Shown here in pieces: positions 11,196 to 22,176 of a stretch of DNA of 64,000 bases; position 1 is the stretch's first letter; each line of letters starts with the position of its first letter. The notes below the pieces were generated by a model. That model was not told the DNA's origin. It made no database searches and worked only from the letters and a program-made list of their open reading frames with translations. The stretch is from Megalobrama amblycephala. Taxonomy: Eukaryota > Chordata > Actinopteri > Cypriniformes > Xenocyprididae. The position numbers were made by a program, and so were the translations under genes. Location of the stretch: NCBI RefSeq assembly GCF_018812025.1, contig NC_063054.1, forward strand, positions 38,492,896 to 38,556,895, in the 5' to 3' direction.

Positions 11196-13108
11196 GTGAG
11201 TCATTGAATCATTCATTCGAGAAATTCGTTCAAAAACACTGATTCATCCAGTAATGAAACAAGTGAAGTCTTTATGAGTGAGTCATTGAATCATTCATTC
11301 AAGAGATTTGTTCAAAAACACTGATTCATCCAGTAATGAAACAAGTGAAGTCTTTATAAGTGAGTCATTGAATCATTCACTCAAGAGATTCTTTTAAAAA
11401 TGCTGATTCATCCAGTAATGAAACAAGTGAAGTCTTTATGAGTGAGTCATTGAATCATTCACTCAAGAGATTCTTTTAAAAATGCTGATTCATCCAGTAA
11501 TGAAACAAGTAAAGTCTTTATAAGTGAGTCATTGAATCATTCACTCAAGAGATTCTTTTAAAAATGCTGATTCATCCAGTAATGAAACAAGTGAAGTCTT
11601 TATGAGTGAGTCATTGAATCATTCACTCAAGAGATTCTTTTAAAAATGCTGATTCATCCAGTAATGAAACAAGTGAAGTCTTTATGAGTGAGTCATTGAA
11701 TCATTCACTCAAGAGATTCTTTTAAAAATGCTGATTCATCCAGTAATGAAACAAGTAAAGTCTTTATAAGTGAGTCATTGAATCATTCACTCAAGAGATT
11801 CTTTTAAAAATGCTGATTCATCCAGTAATGAAACAAGTGAAGTCTTTATGAGTGAGTCATTGAATCATTCACTCAAGAGATTCTTTTAAAAATGCTGATT
11901 CATCCAGTAATGAAACAAGTAAAGTCTTTATAAGTGAGTCATTGAATCATTCACTCAAGAGATTCTTTTAAAAATGCTGATTCATCCAGTAATGAAACAA
12001 GTGAAGTCTTTATGAGTGAGTCATTGAATCATTCACTCAAGAGATTCTTTTAAAAATGCTGATTCATCCAGTAATGAAACAAGTGAAGTCTTTATAAGTG
12101 AGTCATTGAATCATTCACTCAAGAGATTCTTTTAAAAATGCTGATTCATCCAGTAATGAAACAAGTGAAGTCTTTATGAGTGAGTCATTGAATCATTCAC
12201 TCAAGAGATTCTTTTAAAAATGCTGATTCATCCAGTAATGAAACAAGTAAAGTCTTTATAAGTGAGTCATTGAATCATTCACTCAAGAGATTCTTTTAAA
12301 AATGCTGATTCATCCAGTAATGAAACAAGTGAAGTCTTTATGAGTGAGTCATTGAATCATTCACTCAAGAGATTCTTTTAAAAATGCTGATTCATCCAGT
12401 AATGAAACAAGTAAAGTCTTTATAAGTGAGTCATTGAATCATTCATTCAAGAGATTTGTTCAAAAACACTGATTCATCCAGTAATGAAACAAGTGAAGCC
12501 TTTATGAGAGAGTCATTGAATCATTAATTCAAGAGATGTGTTCAAAAACACTGATTCATCCAGTAATGAAACAAGTGAAGTCTTTATAAGTGAGTCATTG
12601 AATCATTCATTCAAGAGATTTGTTGAAAAACACTGATTCATCCAGAAATTAAACAAAAGAAGTCTTTATGAGTGAGTCATTGAATCATTCATTCAACAAA
12701 TTCATTCAAAAACACTGATTCATCCAGTAATGAAACAAGTGAAGTCTTTATGAGTGAGTCATTGAACCATTCATTCAACAGATTCATTCAAAAACACTGA
12801 TTCATCCAGTAATGAAACAAGAGAAGTCTTTATGAGTGCGTCATTGAATCATTCATTCAAGAGATTCGTTCAAAAACACTGATTCATCCAGAAATGAAAC
12901 AATAGAAGTCTTTATGAGTGAGTCATTGAATCATTCATTCAACAGATTCATTCAAAAACACTGATTCATCCAGTAATGAAACAAGTGAAGCCTTTATGAG
13001 TGAGTCATTGAATCATTCATTCAAGAGATTTGTTCAAAAACACTGATTCATCCAGTAATGAAACAAGTGAAGCCTTTATGAGTGAGTCATTGAATCATTC
13101 ACTCAAAC
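11196..13108 (+). repeat. 82-bp satellite array, locus 1 (about 23 units)
   Basis: The repeat unit is 82 bp (gagtcattg starts at 11280, 11362 and 11444). Each unit contains tgagtcattgaatcattcac, gattcatccagtaatgaaac and aagtgaagtctttatgagt. Core units (11360-12420) are very similar and alternate between tgaagtctttatgagt and taaagtctttataagt variants. Edge units diverge, the usual pattern for arrays homogenised from the centre. Most units hold TGAGTCA. The same satellite occurs at 45737-46556 and, inverted, at 47913-48250. Confidence 0.97.
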
Positions 13109-13860
13109 TATTTTTTTTTTAAATAATTCATTCAAATTAATTAGACATTTTAAATTGACTGCAGCAATTCACATTCAGTCACAACCGCTAGTAAATTCCA
13201 TGTTATTTTGTTTAGTTGTGTGTAATAAGCGTGATTCTCAATTTATCCAGAATTGTGGATAAGGCCTATTTCTACATTAAGGAATTGTTATACTTTTTAA
13301 GGATCCTGTTCATGCATCAGTGCAAAAAACAGCATCCAATCCAACAGTGTTCCTCTGAAAGAACATTAGAGAGATCACACTCACTGAGCTCTGTGACATT
13401 AACAGAGAAATAAATGCCATTCAGTTTAGTTAAAGTCATGAAACGCAGAATGCTTTCATTAATAATGGCCTCATTCAGAGATGCAGCATGTTGTTTTGTT
13501 CAGTATTTGTGTGGATAAGGCATGTTCACTCGAGATCATGAGCAAAGCTCTTATGAGCCGCAGACATTTCAGCTGATTTGCCTTTTACGCCAGTAGCTCT
13601 TATTCTAACTGCATCTGTGAACTGATAGTTGTGTTTGTTGCTCAGACAGATCGTTGATGTCAGAATGAAGTGTATACTGTGTGTTTTCTGTGCAGATCGC
13701 AGCCGCTCAATAACGGCGAGTGTGAAAAAGGCAGTGAAGATGCCGGAGGGATGGAGTGAACCCAGCTGTGCTTCTGCACCTCTAACTGTGACATCACTTC
13801 CCTTCTGCCTGAGCGGCACGAGGACAGTCACATGAGACACGGATCTGTCCTAGAGAGCCA
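13109..13860. other. unassigned intronic sequence
   Basis: No repeat family or gene is recognised. Two opposed open frames at 13526-13840 overlap each other and have no known domain or splice support. Confidence 0.4.
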
Positions 13861-15056
13861 GATGCTATTTAGCTATTTTTGGACCAAATAAATAAATAAA
13901 TAAAAATTAAATTAAATAAAAAAACTATTAAAAATAAATAAACTAAACAAATAAATGAATAAATAAAAACTTAGTATATAAAAATACAAATATATTAAAA
14001 ATAAAATTAAATAATAAATATTTTAAAACAACAACAACAACAAAAACAAAAAAATACCAAAATAAAATAATAAAAATAAAATAATCCAACCATTCATTCT
14101 TCAAATGGCTTGTCCAATGTAGAATTTCATGAATAAAATATAAAATAAAATATAAAATAATAAAATTAAACAAAATATGAAATTAAAGAAAAGTAACGTA
14201 AAGGAAAAGTAAATTAAAATTAATTAATTAATTAATTAATTAAATAATCCATCCATCTATTCTCCAAATGGTTTGCTCTGTATAGGCTCAAATAAATAAA
14301 ATAAAATAAAATAATCCATACATTCTCCAAAATGCTTGTGAAATGTAGAATCTTGTGAATAAATTATAAAATAAAATAAAATATATAAAAAAATTAAATA
14401 AATTAAATAAATTAAATAAAATACAAAATTAAATAAAGTTATGTGAAGTAAACATTAATTAAAGTAATTAATTAAATAATCCATCTGCTTGTCCTTTATA
14501 AGCTCACATGAATAAAATAAAATAAAATAATAAAAATCCATCCATTCTCCAAACTGCTTGTCCAATGTAGAATCTTGTGAATAAATTATAAAATAAAATA
14601 AAATAAAATATAAAAAAATAATATAATAAATTAAATTAAATATAAAATTAAATACAGTAATGTAAAGTAAAAATAAATTAATTAATTAAATAATCTACCC
14701 ATCTATTCTCCAAACTGCTTGTCCTGTATAGGCTAACATGAATAAAATAAAATAAAAAATAAAATAAAAAATAAAATAAAATAAAATAAAATAATAAAAT
14801 AAAATAAAATAAAATAAAATAAAATAAAATAAAATAAAATAAAATAAAATAAAATAAAATAAAATAAAATAAAATAAAATAAAATAAAATAATCGCCACA
14901 CTGCTTGTCCAATGTAGGACGGCAGGGATGTTGAAGTCTATCCCAGTGTTTTGGGCCACTCTGGATTGATGGATGGACCGTCCATCACAGGGCAAAAATA
15001 AGGACAGTCACTCGACACACGCATCCGTCCTAGAAAGCCAACGGTTATTTATAACG
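13821..15056. repeat. (AAAAT)n field flanked by diverged direct repeats
   Basis: Pentanucleotide aaaat/aaataa tracts are interrupted by recurring words such as ccatctattctccaaac and tgcttgtcctgtatagg. A pure (aaaat)n run covers about 14790-14890. The field is bracketed by diverged direct repeats beginning aggacagtca at 13821 and 15001. At 14925-14995 (minus) is a fragment of a dispersed-repeat tail (gccctgtgatgg...tgggatag), also seen at 16950-17065. Confidence 0.9.
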
Positions 15057-15656
15057 TGGCTGTGTTAAAACAGTTCAACATGAATTTAAAGGCCCTCACA
15101 TGTACAGAACAAACACAACTTCTCATTTTGCCATCTTTGCACGTACAGTCATTAAATATGTGAGATCACACAGAAATCAGTAAAAAAGGCACTCGTATCT
15201 TTGAGGACGTACTCTAGCATTTGATCCATTTGCTTTAAAGTGCAAAAAAGTCATTAGAGCAGAAAGGTGCTGCTTCCCTTTCATGCCATTTAGAGTCTAA
15301 TTGACGTTTGATGTTTGCCACCGACGCTCTGCCTCGTTCACTCATTTACATATCAAGCAGGAACGGGGAGGATTGTTTATCCATATATTCATTCGGAAAC
15401 AAAAACGTGCCGTCCCGAGGGCTTAACGTGTTATTTTTAGCGCCGCGCACGTTCGTGTTCGACAGTGATGGAGGCAAAGGAAGTCAAGAGAAACTCATTA
15501 TGTGAGCGGCGCTTTCGGATCAGAGGTGCTGAACTCGACGAGACGGCGACAACATCGCCGAGACTTACATGAAGCGCCGCGTGTCACCATTACACACATT
15601 ACAGCAAACAACACTCAACAAAACACTTACAAATACATGCTGTGTTCAGTGCCATT

Positions 15657-15688
<32 letters not shown>

Positions 15689-16010
15689 CACTAAGGTGTG
15701 AGGAGATGTGAGGTCAGAGGTCAGAGCTGTGCTGGAGTGTAGTGCAATAGACATAAACTACTGGACGATGGAGAATCATCTCTAGAAATATCCATAAAAA
15801 GATAAATTATTTTACTTTGCACTTAAACTTATCTTAAAAGCTGAAACAAGCCTGTCGCTATTAGATTTGTTCAAGATGTCAACGTAAAAGTAGACAAGAG
15901 TATGTGGTGAAAACATTGTAAAGTCCGACAATTCTCATTATACGCTTTACTGAACACAGACACTGATCTGAAGAGCCTGAAATGTCACCAAGTGCACAGT
16001 ATACTGCCTA
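15057..16010. other. unassigned intronic sequence with (CA)n
   Basis: A CA microsatellite lies at about 15655-15690. The block 15290-15600 is CpG-containing and looks single-copy. It has two small consecutive plus frames but no recognisable domain. It could be a conserved non-coding segment, but this was not tested. Confidence 0.4.
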
Positions 16011-16011
16011 C

Positions 16012-16376
16012 TAAAATAAAATAAAATAATAAAAAAATAAAAATAATAAAATAAAATAAAATAATAAAATAATAAAATAATAATAAAATAAAATACAAAA
16101 ATAAAAAAATAAAAAAATAATAATAACAAAATAAAAGAAAAGAAAATAATAAAATAAAATAAAATAGTAAAATAATAATAAAATTATGTAAAATAATAAA
16201 ATAAAAGAAAATAAAATATTAAAATAAAATGAAAAAATAAAATAAAAATAAAAAATAAATAAAAAAAATAATAAAAAATATAATAAAATAAAATAAAAAA
16301 TAATATTAAAATAAAATAAAATAAAATAAAATAATAAAATAAAATAAAAAATAATAAAATAAAATAAAATAAAATG
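16012..16376 (+). repeat. (AAAAT)n / (AAT)n simple repeat
   Basis: Nearly continuous aaaat and aat words. LFYFILF-type translations on minus are artefacts. Confidence 0.97.
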
Positions 16377-16940
16377 TATTTAATCACAACAAGAGCAGTA
16401 CGATGAATTAGCTGTAGGCCGTGTGGACTGTGAAGATCACACGTGTCCGTGAGCAGATGTGATTCACTCACATGGGATGGGAATGTTTGTGTTCGGCGTC
16501 CCGTCTCTGATGCGTCTCTGAACGTTTACACTTCTGATCTTTTTTCTCACTTGATTAAAGTTTAAAAGCTTCATGTATGTTTAAATATTTAGCATGCAAC
16601 TGTCTTGATCCAAGAATCTCAAATAAGAGACGTTCCTGAAAAGAAATTTGAATCGGGACAAATTCTTAGGTTTACTCCACAGTTTCTCCACAGTTTAATG
16701 TAATGGGCCTCGTAAAATGTAATCACAATAAGATGAAGCATTAGACACAGCAAACTGAGCAGTGATGACACCACTGTGAGACGCAGTGATCCAGGAGCTT
16801 CTCTGAGACCGTCAGCATTCATATCACAAACTCAAACTCAGCCGACAGGCTGCTAGCAGGAGTCACTGCTTTGAATCCCGCTATGTGTTGACACATACAA
16901 TTCCCCTTTCACATCTGCATAATTGCTATCATGTCATTTA
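16377..16940. other. unassigned intronic sequence
   Basis: Mixed-composition sequence between two pentanucleotide fields. No repeat family or exon is recognised. Confidence 0.35.
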
Positions 16941-16944
16941 TTTT

Positions 16945-18445
16945 ATTTTTGCCCTGTGATAAACTGACCATCCAGTGTTTCCCTGCCTTTGGCTTGAGAC
17001 GCTGGGATAGGCTGCAGCATCCTCACGATCCTACATAGGACAAGCAGTTTGGAGAAAGGATGGATTTTTTTTATTTCATTTTATTTTACTATTTTATTTT
17101 ATTATTTATATTATTTATTATTATTTTTTTTAATATGACCATACATAAGATAAGCAGTTTGGAGAATGAATGATTTGATATAATTTAATTTAATTTAATT
17201 TTATTTTATTTTATTTTATTTTATTTTATTTTATTTATTTTATTTTATTTTATTTTATTTTATTTTATTTTATTTTTAATATGACCATTCATAGCATAAG
17301 CAGTTTGGAGAATGGATGGATTGTTTTGTTTTTTTGTTTTATTTTATTTTATTATGTTATTTAATTTAATTTAATTTTATTATTTTATTTTATTTAATTT
17401 AATTTTTTACATTTTTAATATGACCATACATAAGATAAGCAGTTTGGAGAATGAATGAATTATTTATTTTATTTTATTTTATTTTATTTTATTTTATTTT
17501 ATTTTATTATTTTATTTTATTATTTAATTTAATTTAATTTAATTTAATTTAATTTAATTTAATTTAATTTAATTTAATTTTATTTTATTTTATTTTATTT
17601 TATTTTATTTTATTTTATTTTATTTTATTTTTAATATGACCATTCATAGCATAAGCAGTTTGGAGAATGGATTGTTTTGTTTTGTTTTGTTTTGTTTAAT
17701 TTAATTTAATTTAATTTAATTTAATTTAATTTAATTTAATTTAATTTAATTTAATTTAATTTAATTTTATTTTATTTTATTTTATTTTTTAATTTAATTT
17801 AATTTAATTTTATTTTATTTTATTTTATTTTATTTTTAATATGACCATTCATAGCATAAGCAGTTTGGAGGATGGATGGTTTTATTTATTTTTTTATTTT
17901 TTTTATTATTTAATTTAATTTAATTTAATTTAATTTAATTTAATTTAATTTAATTTAATTTATTTTATTTTATTTTTATTTTTTTTATTTGACCCTACAT
18001 AGTGCAGGACAAGCAGTTTGGAGGATGGATGGTTGTATTGTATTTTAATAAAATTATTCATCCTTCCATCCTTTCATCCTCCAAACTGTTTGTCAAATGT
18101 ATTTGCATGGAAAAATAAAATAAAATAAAATAAAATAAAATAAAATAAAATAAAATAAAATAAAATAAAATAAAATAAAATAAAATAAAATAAAATAAAA
18201 TAAAATAAAATAAAATAAAAATAAAATATAAAATAAAATAAAATAAAATAATAAAACAAAATAAAATAAAATAATCCATCTAGCCATTCTCCAAACTGCT
18301 TGTCGAATGTACAGTTGCATGAAAATAAAATAAAATGAAATGAAATGAAATAAAATAAAATAAAATAAAATAAAATAAAATAAAATAAAATAAAATAAAA
18401 TAAAATAAAATAAAATAAAATAAAATAAAATAAAATGCTTGCCGA
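16945..18445. repeat. dispersed-repeat tail expanded into TTTTA/AAAAT field
   Basis: Bases 16945-17065 resemble the 3' end of a fish dispersed retroposon (gccctgtgataaactg, gctgggataggctgcagc, tacataggacaagcagtttg). The last words then recur about every 170-250 bp (17130, 17280, 17425, 17635, 17840, 17990) as aatatgaccattcatagc plus ataagcagtttggagaatgg, separated by long (tttta)n, (ttaat)n and (ttttg)n runs. From about 18055 the same unit appears inverted, with (aaaat)n at 18113-18280 and 18325-18435. Confidence 0.9.
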
Positions 18446-19910
18446 ATGTACAATTACATAGATAATTCTTTAAAAAAAAAATCCTTTTACATTAAGGCTC
18501 AGAATTCAGTCAATAAAACATGCACACTGAACAAATTTGCTATATAAATGTGTTATTATATTACACTTGTATAGCAAATCTGTGTCTCTGATTGGCCACT
18601 GCATTCATAAGTTCAACAGAAGCATGTGTGATTGGTTAGAATGCACAGCGCTGCAAAAAAAAAAAAAAAATGTCAAAAGAAATCTGATGCAAAGTAAGCA
18701 GATCTAACACTTTTCATTCAAATTCACATTTCACTTTAATGTCGACAGCTGAAATAGATTGTGCAGAGGCAATTTTTGCTTCCTTATGTTGAATTTTGGG
18801 CATTTTTGTTCATTATGATGGCATTTTTGCCCCAAGCCCACGTTAACTTCTGATGTCAATCTAAAGCAAAACACATCTGTTTTCATATTATTACTTCATA
18901 TTTCATACCAGCGCTGACTAACATTAACCAATAGTCAACCATCCAACCAACTCATGACACAACATTAAATCCAGTTGAACATTCAGCTTCACGCTGAAAT
19001 ACAGCCGTAATAAAAGAGTGGCTTGAATCACACAGTACTGAATAAACAGACATCGAGGTTATAGATGAGATTACAGGAGAATGATGGGAAGTGTCCGTTC
19101 TCTTTGTTTAGTCTCTGGGGGATTGAGTACTGTACATGTCCAAGGCCAGAAAAACAGAGAAAATACTGAAAATACCATACGCATATGATCTTTCCCGAAA
19201 CACATCGCTGAAAAGACGCATTTAATAATGCAAACTCCCTCTTCAATAGTTCTGTCAGCAACTTTTGTTTTCCAGAAGGGTTTGACAGGGAATGTTGTAG
19301 TGCTTTATTTTCATTTGTGCCTGAGAAACTGGACTCAAAAGAGGAGGATTCAGCGGCCTGTTCATCCATTACTTCAGCTAAAGCAACAGCAATTTGCATT
19401 TTAATTATCAGGTGCCTCCTTTCAAGGGATTTCAGTGTTCACGTCTTTTGTTAACGTTCACATTCAGTCCGGCTCGATTCAAATCAATGTTTTTCCACTG
19501 GATGTTCTTTGTTGGGTGGCATTATAAAGCCATTAAAGCACATTGGATTTGGACGTCGTACTGTCAAACGCACGTAATTTCTCTTATTTCTTTGTCTCTT
19601 GGGATTCAGACGAGACAGAAATCACAAAGTACATCTGTGAAACACAAAAACAGAAGCTCCTGTGGGAAACATGGAGTCATGGAGAATAACAGATCTCCTA
19701 TTAAAGACTGATGTATAAAAAGACGTTCATTTGTTTACAGGTGGTTGACATTTAAGCACGAACACGGAGAAAAAACAGAACAAGACGTGGACATGATATT
19801 GTTTTGATGCACGTACCTTCGGTTACTGGGAAAAGGTCATTGGTAATTGAATTTTAAGTTTTTCAAATGAATTTATCTCTCAGCATATATTAGGCCGTGA
19901 CCTATTGATG
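18446..19910. other. unassigned intronic sequence
   Basis: A poly(A) run occurs at about 18655-18670. Otherwise the DNA is mixed and apparently single-copy. The minus open frame at 19028-19399 shows no recognisable domain and no convincing splice context. Confidence 0.35.
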
Positions 19911-19914
19911 AGGA

Positions 19915-20225
19915 ATATTCTTGAAAAATACAAAATGTTCAATGAAAAATAAAATGTATCACAGTTTCCACAAAAATATGACTGTTTTCAACACTGATAA
20001 TAATCATAAATGTTTCTTGAGCAGCAAATCATCATATTAGAATGATTTCTGAAGGATCATGTGACACTGAAGACTGGAGTAATGATGCTGAAAATTCAGA
20101 TTTGATCACAGGAATAAATTACACTTTACTATATATTCACATAGAAAACAGCTGTTTAAAATCATACAAATATTTCACAATTTTTACTGTATTGTTGGTA
20201 AAAAAAAAAAAAAAAAAAATGCAGC
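19915..20225 (-). mobile_element. 'gatcaaaaatacagtaaa' element (reverse orientation)
   Basis: It carries cagcaaatcatcatattag, tctgaaggatcatgtgacac and gactggagtaatgatgctg, ending near poly(A) 20199-20219. The plus open frame inside it is simply the element's reverse strand. Confidence 0.85.
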
Positions 20226-22176
20226 CTATAGTGAAGCTGATATGATTTTCTTCATTTGAATCTCCATCAGGTCAAATTAAACACTAATGGGGAAAACTGG
20301 GGGACGTTTGAGTCATGTGAGTCCATTTTTTTCAGTGAAAATGGTACTAAAATGACACATTTCCACTGATGGACACCTTTCCCTGTGAGTGAAAATGAAG
20401 TATCTGTGTGTTTTGTGCCGGATCAGGTCCGCTGTGGCTCGTTCTGAGGTTATAGATCATTCAGGTTAAGTTTACCCGTCAGTCCTTTAGCGCTGGACGT
20501 GCTGATAAGAGCGTCACTCAAACAGAGATGTGTTAATTCAGTTCTACAGCGCTGGCCGCTCACTGACCATCACTGGAGAGTTATGAGCTTTGCTCAGACA
20601 ATACGGCTCTTATCCGTCTCTGCAGACACCCGATCCGAGTCATTGAGGGAAACAAACCCGAGGATCATTAGAAACGCTGGACTAGAGGACAGGATGAGCA
20701 GGACATGCTCTGTATCAGAAAATACTATGTTTTTTTCTTATTTTATTCTTACTTTAATAAATGTTATACCTTTTTGATCAATGCCGCGGCTTGCGAGACG
20801 GACGTGAAAAATGGGGGCTCGTCCGGGATATATACAAATATATCAAAATACATATATAATTTATTATTACAAAATTAATATAATATAAACATAACAATAA
20901 TAATAATATCATCCATGATGACCTATTTATTATTATTATTATTAATTTTACATAATAAAAATGAAATTTGTGTGTATGCACTCAAAATTCTCAATATCTC
21001 AATATGGACATTTACTATCAAATTCGTTCACAATCAAATGATCTGTCATCCACATCCAAATTATTTATGACTTTTAACTCAATCCTCATACTGTATGGCA
21101 ACTATCATTGTGGCTCATTTATTTCTCCTAACAAATAAAAAATATTTTAACTGAAAGAGAAGCCAGTGAGCAATAACATTTCCTTAAAGTCTCACAGGAG
21201 GGGAAAAAAGAGATGGGAACGGAGTGATCTATCCGGGAATAATCTATTTAGTCCACACAGCTTTTCCATGATGACAAATGCGCTCGGGACAGAGAACGGT
21301 GTGATTTCAAATGTTTCAATGCCAATGAAATGGCAGGAGAATGAATCTTAAACGGCTGTAAATCTCTGTCGACACGTGCGTCTGGCTGAGGAATCGCTGG
21401 CGTGGAGAGAGACGGAAGGCCATTAGTCAAACATCGCTAGAAGACAACGAACAGGAGAAACGCGAGTGTCGCGGCGAGGACGATAACTAGCTGCTCGCGT
21501 GAAGAGCGATGATCTTCCGTACTGATGAGAGAACGTGCGGAGGAGCTGAAAAATGAGACAAACAAAGAGAAACGGCGAATGGAGAAATACAATCATGCTG
21601 GAGACGATGTCAAAATGATGAAAAATGATAAGATGGAAAACAGCTGAAAGAAAGAGCTGACGAGAAACACTGACAGACAGAGAGACTAAAAAACTTCTGC
21701 CGTATTTATTTGACTTTCTGTGGAATGGATTTTAACACCACAGAATCCATGTTGATATATTTAAGATCAAAATGCATTGTTATTTTGGTGCATTTAAATC
21801 TGTGCATTGGTCAAAAACAAGTATTGAATATTTATTAACTTCTTACTGATTCACATCAGTATGTATTATTGCAATTATGGGTCTTCAACTTGTAAAACCA
21901 AATGTTTCATCACAATTTGTACAGTTATGAATTTTATGTGAGCTCCGACTTCTCTCTCATTGCATGTAAAAACTATTTGGGGTCTATTTATCTAAATGAC
22001 AGTGAATGTTAAAGCACATTCTTTTTGCCTTTACTTACATTTCACAATAGAAAATTGAAGTGAATCAATGTAGAGGTGAAGTATTTTGCTTCATATGGAT
22101 CCATTTAGAGGCACAGTTTCTAAGGCAACACTAATAATTCTGCTCTGAAACAATGACTTTCAAGCTATTTTAGAGA
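20226..22176. other. mostly unassigned intronic sequence
   Basis: Apart from an 18-base match to a tRNA-Pro primer-binding site (20812-20829) and an AT-rich run 20835-20960, nothing is assigned. The block 21340-21560 is relatively rich in CpG. Confidence 0.35.
20812..20829 (+). other. 18-base match to a tRNA-Pro primer-binding site
   Basis: The 18 bases tgggggctcgtccgggat are complementary to the 3' end of vertebrate tRNA-Pro, the primer used by several retroviruses and LTR retrotransposons. No complete LTR is recognisable immediately upstream, and no retroelement coding sequence follows, so at most it is a remnant. A tRNA-derived fragment or chance are alternatives. Confidence 0.4.

Noticed and set aside
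11196..13108. Centromeric satellite
   Set aside because: Only about 2 kb, located inside an intron of an expressed-type gene, with small dispersed relatives.
16850..16900. tRNA or tRNA-derived SINE (tttgaatcccgc word)
   Set aside because: No A box at the right distance and no cloverleaf could be drawn. A single B-box-like word is not enough.
14678..18320. LFYFILFYF-type hydrophobic 'membrane protein' frames
   Set aside because: They are translations of (TTTTA)n/(AAAAT)n. Composition alone explains them.
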